DNA from: JAICLV01 sp036380925
GTDB lineage: Bacteria > Actinomycetota > Actinomycetes > Acidothermales > Acidothermaceae
Reading direction: 5' to 3'
NCBI GenBank assembly: GCA_036380925.1
Contig: DASVDW010000102.1
Coordinates: 1-26,643, forward strand
Length of the DNA stretch: 26,643 bases
The notes under the pieces were generated by a model. The model ran no database searches, was not told where the DNA came from, and saw nothing but the letters and a program-made list of their open reading frames with translations. Within the stretch, counting starts at the first letter, position 1, and every line of letters begins with the position of its first letter. Positions 14,313-22,001 of the stretch are shown one piece after another. The translations under genes and the position numbers were made by a program.

Positions 14313-15890
14313 ATGAGCGCCGAGCAACCCGCCCACACCACCGCGGCAAAACTCGCCGATCTGCGTGCCCGGTACGAGGAAGCGGCGCACGCCGGCTCAT
14401 CCCGCGCCGTCGAACGCCAGCATGCGAAGGGAAAGCAAACCGCCCGCGAGCGCCTTGACGCCCTCCTGGACCCCGGCTCGTTTGTCGAACTCGACGAGCT
14501 CGCGCGGCACCGTTCGTCGTCCTTCGACCTGCCCGCCAACCGCCCTTACGGGGACGGCGTCGTCACCGGGCACGGCACGATCGACGGCCGGCCGGTCTGC
14601 GTGTTCTCGCAGGACTTCACCGTGTTCGGAGGCAGCCTCGGCGAGGTCTTCGGGGAGAAGATCCTCAAGGTGATGGACCTCGCGCTCAAGGTCGGCTGCC
14701 CGATCATCGGCATCAACGACTCCGGCGGGGCTCGAATTCAGGAAGGTGTCGTCGCCCTCGGGCTGTACGGCGAAATTTTCTATCGCAACACGATCGCCTC
14801 GGGTGTCGTGCCACAGATCTCGCTAGTGATGGGACCCTGCGCCGGCGGCGCGGTCTACTCCCCCGCGATCACCGACTTCACCGTGATGGTCGACGGCACG
14901 TCGCACATGTTCATCACCGGGCCCGACGTCATCAAGACGGTCACAGGGGAAGAGGTCGGCTTCGAGGAACTCGGCGGCGCGCGCACGCACAACACGCGGT
15001 CGGGCAACGCGCACTACCTGGCCGCTGACGAGGCCGACGCCATCGACTTCGTCCAGCGGCTGCTGGCGTTCCTGCCCTCGAACAACACCGAGGACCCGCC
15101 CGCGGCCGACACCGCCACCGACCTCGACCCCACCGCCGACGACGCGGCGCTCGACGCGTTGGCGCCCGACTCCCCAAACCAGCCGTATGACGTCCACCAG
15201 GTCATCGCCGCGGTGCTCGACGACGCCGATTTCCTGGAGATCCAGGAGTTGTTCGCGCCCAACATCGTGTGCGGCTTCGGACGGGTCGAGGGCCGACCGG
15301 TGGGTGTGGTGGCCAACCAACCGCTGCATTTCGCGGGCTGTCTCGACATCAAGGCGTCCGAGAAGGCGGCCCGCTTCGTGCGCACCTGCGACGCGTTCAA
15401 CGTGCCGATCATCACCTTCGTCGACGTGCCCGGGTTCCTCCCCGGCACCGACCAGGAGTGGAACGGCATCATCCGCCGCGGTGCGAAACTGCTGTTCGCA
15501 TACGCCGAGGCGACCGTGCCAAAGGTGACGGTCATTTTGCGCAAGGCGTATGGCGGCGCCTACGACGTCATGGGCAGCAAGCATTTGCGCGCCGACGTCA
15601 ACCTCGCCTGGCCCACCGCGCAAATCGCGGTGATGGGCGCGGCCGGCGCGGTGAACATCTTGTACCGCAAGGAGTTGGCGGACGCCGACGACCCGATCGC
15701 CGCTCGGGAGTCGTTCGTCGCGGAGTACGAGGCGCACCTCGCCAACCCATACGTCGCCGCCGAGCGCGGCTACGTCGATTCGGTGATTCTGCCTTCGCAA
15801 ACCCGCGCGGCGGTCACCAAGGCGCTGCGCGTGCTGCGCAACAAGCGCGACGCCCTCCCGCCCAAGAAGCACGGCAACATCCCGCTATGA
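14313..15890 (+). CDS. accD5: Acyl-CoA (probably propionyl-CoA) carboxylase beta subunit, AccD5/PccB type
   Basis: This 525-aa carboxyltransferase transfers CO2 from biotin to an acyl-CoA, giving methylmalonyl-CoA (or malonyl-CoA) for lipid synthesis and propionate use. Motifs are INDSGGARIQEG, the N-half oxyanion loop GPCAGGAVYSP, DVPGFLPGTDQEWNGIIRRGAK, and AWPTAQIAVMGAAGAVN in the C-half. The C-terminus PPKKHGNIPL is typical. In the segment KAYGGAYDVMGSKH the Asp after GGAY matches the propionyl-CoA-preferring enzymes (AccD5, S. coelicolor PccB), in which an Asp in this region has been linked to specificity. This residue mapping is from memory and should be checked by alignment. The stop overlaps the accE start by 4 bp (ATGA), and birA lies across ppc as in mycobacterial neighbourhoods. 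Confidence 0.95.
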   Translation: MSAEQPAHTTAAKLADLRARYEEAAHAGSSRAVERQHAKGKQTARERLDALLDPGSFVELDELARHRSSSFDLPANRPYGDGVVTGHGTIDGRPVCVFSQDFTVFGGSLGEVFGEKILKVMDLALKVGCPIIGINDSGGARIQEGVVALGLYGEIFYRNTIASGVVPQISLVMGPCAGGAVYSPAITDFTVMVDGTSHMFITGPDVIKTVTGEEVGFEELGGARTHNTRSGNAHYLAADEADAIDFVQRLLAFLPSNNTEDPPAADTATDLDPTADDAALDALAPDSPNQPYDVHQVIAAVLDDADFLEIQELFAPNIVCGFGRVEGRPVGVVANQPLHFAGCLDIKASEKAARFVRTCDAFNVPIITFVDVPGFLPGTDQEWNGIIRRGAKLLFAYAEATVPKVTVILRKAYGGAYDVMGSKHLRADVNLAWPTAQIAVMGAAGAVNILYRKELADADDPIAARESFVAEYEAHLANPYVAAERGYVDSVILPSQTRAAVTKALRVLRNKRDALPPKKHGNIPL

Positions 15891-16084
15891 CCACCCTGCG
15901 CGTCGTCAAAGGAACACCCGACGACGACGAGCTCGCCGCTATCGTCGCGGCGCTTCTCGTGGTGGCCGGCCGCCGGCCGGAAAGGCCTCGGCCGGCGCGT
16001 GCGGCCGGGTGGCGCGCCGCGCTGCCGCCGGGTCCGCCGCCCAGGGGCCCAGGCGCGTGGCGCGCGGCCGCCCGGGCGACATAG
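15887..16084 (+). CDS. accE5: Acyl-CoA carboxylase epsilon subunit
   Basis: This is a 65-aa protein, the small epsilon subunit that stabilises the alpha-beta complex of actinobacterial acyl-CoA carboxylases. The N-terminus LRVVKGTPDDDELAAIVAAL matches the conserved epsilon pattern (I/L-R-V-V-x-G-x-P followed by EELAA-like), and the C-terminus GPGAWRAAA matches the conserved PGPGAWR end. The middle (about residues 29-55) is Arg/Pro/Ala/Gly low complexity and is encoded by almost pure G+C DNA. Its start overlaps the accD5 stop (ATGA), the standard arrangement. Too short for many gene finders, but position and both ends make the assignment solid. Confidence 0.9.
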   Translation: MTTLRVVKGTPDDDELAAIVAALLVVAGRRPERPRPARAAGWRAALPPGPPPRGPGAWRAAARAT

Positions 16085-16140
16085 GTTCAAGGATGTGGCG
16101 ATGCGCCGGCGACGCCGAAAGGGCGCCGTGCGGACGCGGG

Positions 16141-16154
16141 AGGAGGGTCGGCAC
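16141..16154 (+). promoter_or_regulatory. Strong Shine-Dalgarno that fixes the lipoprotein start
   Basis: AGGAGG (16141-16146) ends 8 nt before the GTG at 16155, the best Shine-Dalgarno found in the window. It favours this GTG over an in-frame ATG at 16101 that would add 18 mostly basic residues. Confidence 0.8.
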
Positions 16155-17399
16155 GTGACCAGGAAGCGCGCGGCAGCCGTCGCCACCAGCGCGCTCGCGG
16201 TCGTCGCGCTGCTGGCTGGCTGCACCTCGCATCAGCGCGCGCTGCGCGAATCCGCGCCCTCTGGCGAGCCGCCGGTCGCGGCGTCGTCAACCGCCGCGCC
16301 GCCGTCAACCGCCGCGCCGCCGACGTCAACCGGCCTGGAGACGGACGCCGCGGCCACATCTCAGTCGACCGATCCGCTGCCGGGAATGCCGCCGGTCGAC
16401 AACCCGGCGAACATCTACAGCGACGCCGGCGCCGGCATGCTGAGCGCAGCGGTCCGCGACGACCCCCCGCTGATCTACGTGCCGAACAGCAACAGCAACA
16501 CGGTCGACGTCATCGACCCGAAGACGTTCCAGATCGTCGAGCATTTCGCGGTGCCGGGTCAGCCCCAGCACGTGGTGCCGTCCTATGACCTCAAGACGCT
16601 TTGGGTGAACAGCGACACTGGGAACGCGCTGGTGCCGATCGACCCGGCGACTGGAAAGCCGGGTCCTCCGGTGCCCGTGGCGGACCCGTACAACCTGTAT
16701 TTCACCCCCGACGGCAAGTTCGCCGTGGTGATGGCCGAGCGGATGAAGCGGATCGACTGGCGCGACCCGCACACCATGGCGCTGGAAAAGAGCACGGACG
16801 TCAAGTGCTCCGGCGTCAACCACGCGGATTTCTCGGCCGACGGCCGCTATTTCATCGTGAGCTGCGAGTTCGACGGGCAGCTGTTGAAAATCGACACCAC
16901 CACCGCGCAGGTCATCGGTCGGTTGTCGCTCGGTCACAACGCCGCGCCGCAAGACGTCAAGACCTCGCCGGACGGCAAGGTGTTCTACGTCGCCGACATG
17001 AACAGCAACGGCGTGTGGATGATCGACGGCGACAGCTTCAAGAACATCGGGTTCATTCCGACCGGCAAAGGCGCGCATGGCGAGTACGTGAGCCGCGACT
17101 CCAAATACCTGTACGTCACGAACCGCGACGAGGGCTCCATCTCGCTCATCGACCTCGCGACCCGAAAGGTCGCCACCAAGTGGGTGCTCCCTGGTGGCGG
17201 TTCGCCCGACATGGGCAACGTGTCAGCAGACGGCAAGGAGCTTTGGCTGTCCGGCCGCTACAACGGAGTCGTGTACGACATCAGCACCGTCGACGGACGC
17301 CTGATCAAGACGATCAAGGTCGGCGCCGGACCGCACGGATTGTGCGTCTTCCCGATCCCCGGCCGCTACTCGCTCGGCCACACCGGGGTCACCCGCTGA
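16155..17399 (+). CDS. Secreted lipoprotein with YVTN-type beta-propeller
   Basis: This 414-aa predicted lipoprotein has a signal peptide (basic MTRKR, hydrophobic core) and lipobox LAGC with C23. A Thr/Ala/Pro/Ser linker to about residue 80 includes a duplicated STAAPP. The remainder is a YVTN / YncE-like propeller with repeated blades such as LIYVPNSNSNTVDVIDPKT, LWVNSDTGNALVPIDPATG, KVFYVADMNSNGVWMID and YLYVTNRDEGSISLID. These repeats bind ligands or scaffold proteins in other systems; no catalytic residues can be named. It lies between accE5 and accA3, in the middle of an acyl-CoA carboxylase gene set, with a 70-bp gap before and 52 bp after. A link to carboxylase function is not evident, because the protein should be outside the cytoplasm. 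Confidence 0.85.
   Translation: MTRKRAAAVATSALAVVALLAGCTSHQRALRESAPSGEPPVAASSTAAPPSTAAPPTSTGLETDAAATSQSTDPLPGMPPVDNPANIYSDAGAGMLSAAVRDDPPLIYVPNSNSNTVDVIDPKTFQIVEHFAVPGQPQHVVPSYDLKTLWVNSDTGNALVPIDPATGKPGPPVPVADPYNLYFTPDGKFAVVMAERMKRIDWRDPHTMALEKSTDVKCSGVNHADFSADGRYFIVSCEFDGQLLKIDTTTAQVIGRLSLGHNAAPQDVKTSPDGKVFYVADMNSNGVWMIDGDSFKNIGFIPTGKGAHGEYVSRDSKYLYVTNRDEGSISLIDLATRKVATKWVLPGGGSPDMGNVSADGKELWLSGRYNGVVYDISTVDGRLIKTIKVGAGPHGLCVFPIPGRYSLGHTGVTR
16286..16321 (+). repeat. 18-bp exact tandem duplication in the lipoprotein linker
   Basis: GTCAACCGCCGCGCCGCC occurs twice head to tail (16286-16303 and 16304-16321) and a partial third GTCAACC follows. In frame it encodes STAAPP twice. The unit is a multiple of three, so copy-number change would only alter linker length. 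Confidence 0.85.
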
Positions 17400-17407
17400 C
17401 AGATCCG

Positions 17408-17446
17408 TAGACTCCGAGCAGCAAAGCCGCCGCCGTCGTGAAGGGT
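17408..17446 (+). promoter_or_regulatory. Possible -10 and ribosome-binding site for accA3
   Basis: TAGACT (17408-17413) is a plausible -10 in the 52-bp gap before accA3. GAAGGG (17440-17445) ends 6 nt before the GTG at 17452 and is a reasonable Shine-Dalgarno. A leader of about 30 nt is therefore predicted, unlike the leaderless genes around it. No convincing -35 was found. Confidence 0.4.
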
Positions 17447-17451
17447 CCCGC

Positions 17452-19221
17452 GTGCGCAAGGTGTTGATCGCCAACCGCGGTGAGATCGCGGTGCGGGTGG
17501 CTCGAGCGTGCCGTGACGCGGGCCTCGGCAGCGTCGCCGTGTACGCGAGACCCGATCTCGACGCGCTGCACGTGAAGGCCGCCGACGAGGCACACGCGCT
17601 GGACGGCGACACCGCCGCCGACAGCTATCTCGACATCGCCAAGCTGATCGCGGTGGCCCGCCGCTCCGGCGCCGACGCCGTCCACCCCGGCTACGGCTTC
17701 CTCTCCGAGAACGCCGAGTTCGCCCGCTCGGTGATCGACGCCGGGTTGACCTGGATCGGCCCGCCTCCCGCGGCGATCGACGCGCTCGGCGACAAGGTGC
17801 GCGCCCGTCACATCGCGGCCTCGGTCGGCGCCCCGCTGTCCCCTGGCACGGCCGACCCGGTCGCGAGCGCCGACGAGGTCGTCGAGTTCGCCCGCGAGTT
17901 CGGCCTGCCGGTCGCCATCAAAGCCGCTTTCGGCGGCGGCGGCCGCGGGCTCAAGGTGGCGCGGTCGCTAGACGAAATCCCTGCGCTGTACGACTCGGCG
18001 GTGCGCGAGGCGGAGGCGTCGTTCGGTCGAGGCGAATGCTTCGTCGAGCGGTATCTCGATCGTCCGCGGCACGTCGAGACGCAGTGTCTGGCCGACGCCC
18101 ACGGACACGTCGTCGTGGTCTCCACCCGCGATTGCTCGCTGCAGCGCCGCCACCAAAAGCTGGTCGAAGAGGCGCCCGCGCCCTTTCTCACGAACGCGCA
18201 AGTCGCGACGCTGTACGCGTCGTCCAAAGACATCTTGCGGGCCGCCGGCTACATCGGCGCGGGCACCTGTGAGTTCCTCGTCGGGAGGGACGGCTCGATC
18301 TCATTCCTCGAGGTCAACACCCGGCTGCAGGTCGAACATCCGGTGAGCGAGGAGATCACGGGCATCGACCTGGTGCGCGAGCAGTTCCGCATCGCGGACG
18401 GCGAGGCGCTCGGCTACGACGACCCTCCTGCCCGCGGTCACGCCATCGAGTTTCGGGTCAACGGCGAGGACCCCGGACGGAATTTCCTTCCGGGTCCGGG
18501 AAAAGTGACGCTCTGGCGACCGCCGTCGGGCCCCGGGGTGCGGCTCGACTCCGGCGTTGAAGCGGGCAGCGTCGTCGGCCAAGCCTTCGACTCGCTGCTC
18601 GCCAAACTTGTCGTCACCGGCACGGATCGCACGCAGGCCCTGCAGCGCGCGCGGCGCGCCTTGGCCGAATTCGACATCGGTGGCCTGCCGACCGCGTTGC
18701 CGTTTCACCGCGCGGTCGTCGACGACCCGGCGTTCGCACCAAGTGAGCCTACCGCGGCGTTCGCGGTCCACACTCGCTGGATCGAGACCGAGTTCGACAA
18801 CCAGCTCGCTCCCTTCGACGCGACCGCCGAAGCGGACGCCGCCGCAGCCCGCGAGACGATCACGGTCGAGGTCGGCGGAAAGCGATTCGAGGTCACCCTT
18901 CCGGCCGGGCAGTCTGTCTCGCGCCCCGACGGCGCGGTGCGACCGCGACCGCGGTCACGGGCCGCCCGCGGCGCGTCGTCCGCGCACGCCGGCGACACGC
19001 TCACCGCGCCCATGCAGGGCACGATCGTCAAGGTCGCCGTCGCGGACGGCGACGAGGTCGCGGCGGGCGATCTGATCGTTGTGTTGGAGGCGATGAAGAT
19101 GGAACAGCCGCTCACCGCGCACAAATCCGGCGTGGTCACTCACCTGGCGGCCGCCGCCGGTCAGGTGATCTCCGGCGGCGCGGTCGTGTGCGAGATTCGG
19201 GCTGCCGAAGAAGGCCGTTGA
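17452..19221 (+). CDS. accA3: Acyl-CoA carboxylase alpha subunit: biotin carboxylase plus biotin carrier
   Basis: This 589-aa protein uses ATP and bicarbonate to carboxylate its own biotin, feeding the beta subunits. The N-terminal biotin carboxylase domain (about 1-450) shows VLIANRGEIAVRV, the ATP-grasp glycine loop AAFGGGGRGLKV, RDCSLQRRHQKLVEEAPAP and EVNTRLQVEHPVSEEITGIDLV. A variable linker follows. The C-terminal carrier domain (about 515-589) ends with the biotinylation motif EAMKME; the target lysine is K549, 41 residues from the end, as expected. One alpha subunit often serves several beta subunits in actinobacteria, so it may pair with both carboxyltransferases in this window. Biotinylation would be by the birA product. 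The gene ends 1 bp from the stop of the convergent zinc-ribbon gene. Confidence 0.96.
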   Translation: MRKVLIANRGEIAVRVARACRDAGLGSVAVYARPDLDALHVKAADEAHALDGDTAADSYLDIAKLIAVARRSGADAVHPGYGFLSENAEFARSVIDAGLTWIGPPPAAIDALGDKVRARHIAASVGAPLSPGTADPVASADEVVEFAREFGLPVAIKAAFGGGGRGLKVARSLDEIPALYDSAVREAEASFGRGECFVERYLDRPRHVETQCLADAHGHVVVVSTRDCSLQRRHQKLVEEAPAPFLTNAQVATLYASSKDILRAAGYIGAGTCEFLVGRDGSISFLEVNTRLQVEHPVSEEITGIDLVREQFRIADGEALGYDDPPARGHAIEFRVNGEDPGRNFLPGPGKVTLWRPPSGPGVRLDSGVEAGSVVGQAFDSLLAKLVVTGTDRTQALQRARRALAEFDIGGLPTALPFHRAVVDDPAFAPSEPTAAFAVHTRWIETEFDNQLAPFDATAEADAAAARETITVEVGGKRFEVTLPAGQSVSRPDGAVRPRPRSRAARGASSAHAGDTLTAPMQGTIVKVAVADGDEVAAGDLIVVLEAMKMEQPLTAHKSGVVTHLAAAAGQVISGGAVVCEIRAAEEGR

Positions 19222-19222
19222 G

Positions 19223-19462
19223 TCAGCCAAGCGCCGGATGGTCTCGCCAGGCCGGCATCGTGCGCATGTGGTCGCGGGTGCGCGCCGCAGCGGTGTCGCG
19301 GTCGAGACCCTCGCTGCGGATCATCCACTGCGTCATCCGCTCGAATCGCTCCTCGAACGACTGCAGCACGCCGTTCGGCGCGCAGTGTTCGCAATAGCGC
19401 GCCGCGGTGTGACGCTCAGCCAGCGGCATGCCGCAGCTCTCGCAGCGCTCATTGGTTGTCAT
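19223..19462 (-). CDS. Small putative zinc-ribbon protein
   Basis: This 79-aa protein has a four-cysteine zinc-ribbon: C7-x2-C10 in CESCGMPL, then C24-x2-C27 in YCEHC, 13 residues apart. This matches the 'putative zinc ribbon' family that starts with C-x-S-C-G-M-P-L. The C-terminal half is a charged helical region (SFEERFERMTQWMIRSEG). The function is unknown; such proteins may bind nucleic acid or act as small adaptors. The ATG at 19462 gives MTTNERCESC and is preferred over an upstream in-frame start, because the family begins just before the first CXXC. A GGAGG lies 13 nt upstream, a little far. Confidence 0.75.
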   Translation of the reverse strand: MTTNERCESCGMPLAERHTAARYCEHCAPNGVLQSFEERFERMTQWMIRSEGLDRDTAAARTRDHMRTMPAWRDHPALG

Positions 19463-19545
19463 GGCCGTTTCGCTCCCTCCGTCAAGCGCCCGCACGACGC
19501 GAGGTGACGTGGCAACGCCAGCACGCGTCCGCAAGGCGTGTCAAC

Positions 19546-19557
19546 TACGGTCGGGTG
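19546..19557 (+). promoter_or_regulatory. Predicted leaderless promoter of the DUF5313-like gene
   Basis: TACGGT (19546-19551) ends 6 nt before the ATG at 19558. No Shine-Dalgarno is present. This supports 19558 as the start rather than a longer upstream reading. Confidence 0.45.
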
Positions 19558-19905
19558 ATGAGCCGAATCCCCGGTGACCCAGGGCCGCTGCGCTGGCTTT
19601 GGTTCGCCATCGGCTTTCGGCTACCGGCCGAGAATCGCGACTGGGTGCGCCATGAGCTGACCGACGCGGGCTGGCGGGTCCGCGCGCTGTTCCGGCAGTT
19701 GGCGGTGCTCGCGCCGATCGCCGGGGCGCTGCTCGCGCTCCCCGGCGCGTGGACCATTCGGGCCGCCATGGCGGCGCTGCTCGTCGTCGGGGGTGGGTTG
19801 ATCGCGCTCGCCTACGGTGACAGCCTGCGGGCGTCGCGATTGCGACAGCACCGGCTGCCGGTGCCAGAAGACCCCGACCTTGGGCGGCCGACCGACGCCA
19901 CCTGA
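19558..19905 (+). CDS. Small DUF5313-like membrane protein
   Basis: This 115-aa protein resembles the actinobacterial DUF5313 family from memory: an N-terminal PLRWLWFAIGFRLPAENRDWV block, a second short motif DAGWRVRALFRQL, two hydrophobic membrane segments (about residues 43-60 and 65-83), and a basic C-terminal tail with a YGDSLRASRLRQH segment. The family has no known function. The most likely topology is a hairpin with both ends in the cytoplasm. It is followed 12 bp later by the DUF1990-like gene in the same direction, so they may share a transcript. Confidence 0.7.
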   Translation: MSRIPGDPGPLRWLWFAIGFRLPAENRDWVRHELTDAGWRVRALFRQLAVLAPIAGALLALPGAWTIRAAMAALLVVGGGLIALAYGDSLRASRLRQHRLPVPEDPDLGRPTDAT

Positions 19906-19906
19906 C

Positions 19907-19910
19907 AGGA
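19907..19910 (+). promoter_or_regulatory. Ribosome-binding site that fixes the DUF1990-like start
   Basis: AGGA (19907-19910) ends 7 nt before the GTG at 19918, in the 12-bp gap between the two genes. Confidence 0.5.
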
Positions 19911-19917
19911 TGAGACG

Positions 19918-20517
19918 GTGTCCGGGCCACCCCGCGCGAACCGTCCGCTGCTGCCGGGCCTCACCATCGGCGCGGCCGAGCGAACGCTGCGGCGCACCCT
20001 GCGGCGGGCGTCGGCGCTTGACTTCAACTACGCCGACGTCGGCGCGAGCCGCGAGCAAACCGTGCCGACCGGCTGCGACTCCATCGCCGAGTCGGCCGTC
20101 GTCGGCGCCGGCTTGGCGCAGTTCACGTTGCTGGCAGAGGGAATTCGCAACTGGCAAATCCATCGGCACGCCGACTTGCAGATCGTCGCCGACCATCCTG
20201 CGCGGGAAGGCGTCAACGTGGCGATCGGGCAGCGGCTCGGGCCGGCGACGGTTGTGCTGTCATGCCGCGTGGTGTGGACGCTGGACGAGCCGGACCGAAA
20301 CGGCTTCGCGTACGGCAGCTTGGTTGGCCATCCCGAAGCGGGTGAGGAGGCGTTCGTCGCCGAGCTCGAGCCCGACGGCGCGGTGCGGTTTCGGGTTTAC
20401 GGATTCACCGCGCCGGGCACGGTCGCGACCGCGGCCGCCCGGCCTCTGACGCGGGCGCTCGCCCGTCGCGCGTTGCTGCGCTACTTGCCCGCGGCGCGAG
20501 ACATCGCCTCGAGGTGA
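19918..20517 (+). CDS. DUF1990 family protein
   Basis: This 199-aa protein has the DUF1990 pattern: LDFNYADVGASRE near residue 40, a central LAEGIRNWQIHRHADLQ block with the alternating W/H pattern of the family, and the conserved stretch GFAYGSLVGHPEAGEEAFVAEL. The function of DUF1990 proteins is not known. There is no signal peptide or membrane segment. The GTG at 19918 has a Shine-Dalgarno and is preferred. The stop abuts exactly the stop of the convergent lpdA-type gene (0 bp between). Confidence 0.8.
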   Translation: MSGPPRANRPLLPGLTIGAAERTLRRTLRRASALDFNYADVGASREQTVPTGCDSIAESAVVGAGLAQFTLLAEGIRNWQIHRHADLQIVADHPAREGVNVAIGQRLGPATVVLSCRVVWTLDEPDRNGFAYGSLVGHPEAGEEAFVAELEPDGAVRFRVYGFTAPGTVATAAARPLTRALARRALLRYLPAARDIASR

Positions 20518-21930
20518 CTAATCGATGTGGGTCTCCATCAGCTGACGGCCCGCCTCGGTGATGCTGCCCGACAGCGACGGGTAGATGGAGAAGGTCTGCG
20601 CGACCTGGTCGACGGTGAGCGCGAGATGCACGCCCATCGACACCGGCAGGATCAGCTCGCTGGCGCGCGGCGCCACCACCACGCCGCCGAGCACCAGCCC
20701 CGTTCCGGGCCGGGCGAACAACTTCACGAATCCGTCGGTGATGCCGGCCATCTTGGCGCGTGGATTGCGCGACAGCGGCACCTTCACCACCCGCGCCTCG
20801 ACCTCGCCGTTGTCGATCGCCCGTTGTGACACGCCGACCGTCGCGATCTCCGGGTCAGTGAAGACGTTCGCCGCCACGGTCGACAGCCGCAACGGATGGA
20901 CGGCCTCCCCGAGCGCATGCCACATCGCGATCCGACCCTGCATCGCGGCGACCGACGCGAGCATCAACACGCCGGTGCAATCGCCGGCCGCGTAAACGCC
21001 CGTCGCCGAGGTCCGCGACACCCGGTCGACTTCGACATGGCCGGACGACGAGACCCGCACCCCCGCGTCGTCCAAGCCGATGTCCGCGGTGTTGGGCAGC
21101 GAGCCCACCGCCATCAGGCAATGGGTGCCCTCGACCACGCCGCCGTCGGAGAGTTTGACCACAACACCGTCGGACGTGCGCTCGACCGCGGCGGCGCGAG
21201 CGCGGTTGACGACCGTCATGCCGCGCCTGGTGAAGACCGATTCGACGACGTTGGCCGCGTCGGCGTCCTCGCCGGGCAGCACCCGATCCCGCGACGACAC
21301 GAGCGTCACCTGCGACCCGAGCGCCTGGTAGGCGCCGGCGAACTCGGCGCCGGTGACACCGGAGCCGACGACGACGAGTTGTTCTGGCAGCTCGTCAAGC
21401 TCGTAGACCTGGTGCCAGGTGAGAATCCGATCGCCGTCAGGTACCGCGGTCGGCAGCACCCGCGGCCGCGCGCCGGTGGCCAGCAAAACGACGTCGGCCT
21501 CGATCTCCTCCGACCCGCCCGCCGCGCCGCTCACCACGACCCGGTTGCCGGAGGCGGTCGCGCCCTTCAGCCGGGCCGTTCCGCGCAGCAACGTCACGCC
21601 GTCGACGCGCAGCCGGGTCGCGATGTCGTCGGACTGCGCCTGCGCCAGCGCGCGCACCCGAGCGTTCACCTGGCGCAGCTGGACCGCGACGGCGCCGGCG
21701 TCGTGGTCGCGACCGCCGTCGAACCGGACGCCGAGCCGCGGCGACAACGCGAGCGACGTCATCGCCTCCGACGTGGCGATGAGCGTCTTCGACGGCACGC
21801 AGTCGGTCAACACGCAGGCGCCGCCGACGCCGGCGCGCTCGATCAACGTCACCTCGGCGCCCAGTTGCGCCGCGACCAGCGCCGCCTCGTACCCGCCTGG
21901 ACCACCGCCGACTATCGCGATTCGTGTCAC
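20518..21930 (-). CDS. lpdA: LpdA-type NAD(P)H:quinone oxidoreductase / pyridine nucleotide-disulfide oxidoreductase
   Basis: This is a 470-aa flavoprotein closely resembling M. tuberculosis LpdA (Rv3303c), a NAD(P)H-dependent quinone reductase rather than a lipoamide dehydrogenase. It has an FAD motif GGGPGGYE (8-15), an NAD(P) motif VVGSGVTGAEFAG, the second FAD block GVYAAGDCTG, and the C-terminal SLSGSITEAGRQL. Unlike Mtb LpdA (GGAAVLDDC, as I recall it), the segment GGACVLTDCVPSK keeps both cysteines (C39 and C44, CX4C), as in true disulfide oxidoreductases. The HPT..E dimer-interface motif of dihydrolipoamide dehydrogenase is missing (PSLSGS instead). The GTG at 21930 is chosen because MTRIAIVGGG is the canonical N-terminus. 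The gene is divergent from the gamma-glutamylcyclotransferase gene, as in mycobacteria. Confidence 0.9.
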   Translation of the reverse strand: MTRIAIVGGGPGGYEAALVAAQLGAEVTLIERAGVGGACVLTDCVPSKTLIATSEAMTSLALSPRLGVRFDGGRDHDAGAVAVQLRQVNARVRALAQAQSDDIATRLRVDGVTLLRGTARLKGATASGNRVVVSGAAGGSEEIEADVVLLATGARPRVLPTAVPDGDRILTWHQVYELDELPEQLVVVGSGVTGAEFAGAYQALGSQVTLVSSRDRVLPGEDADAANVVESVFTRRGMTVVNRARAAAVERTSDGVVVKLSDGGVVEGTHCLMAVGSLPNTADIGLDDAGVRVSSSGHVEVDRVSRTSATGVYAAGDCTGVLMLASVAAMQGRIAMWHALGEAVHPLRLSTVAANVFTDPEIATVGVSQRAIDNGEVEARVVKVPLSRNPRAKMAGITDGFVKLFARPGTGLVLGGVVVAPRASELILPVSMGVHLALTVDQVAQTFSIYPSLSGSITEAGRQLMETHID

Positions 21931-21942
21931 CGTGGCATTGTT
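21931..21942 (-). promoter_or_regulatory. Weak candidate leaderless promoter of lpdA
   Basis: On the minus strand AACAAT (21937-21942) ends 6 nt before the GTG at 21930. It differs from TANNNT at the first base. No Shine-Dalgarno is present in the upstream sequence. Confidence 0.3.
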
Positions 21943-21989
21943 TCGCACCGTCTTGGGTGTCGCGCGGATCACCTGGGCACGGCAAGCCC

Positions 21990-22001
21990 TAGCCTCAACC
22001 C
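21990..22001 (+). promoter_or_regulatory. Predicted leaderless promoter of the gamma-glutamylcyclotransferase gene
   Basis: TAGCCT (21990-21995) ends 6 nt before the GTG at 22002. No Shine-Dalgarno is visible. It lies about 48 bp from the divergent lpdA hexamer. Confidence 0.45.

Noticed and set aside
13294..14316. A 340-codon open frame opposite the 5' part of ppc
   Set aside because: Sequence is rich in Arg, His, Gln and Val, as expected from antisense of GC-rich coding DNA, and it covers the catalytic region of an intact ppc gene.
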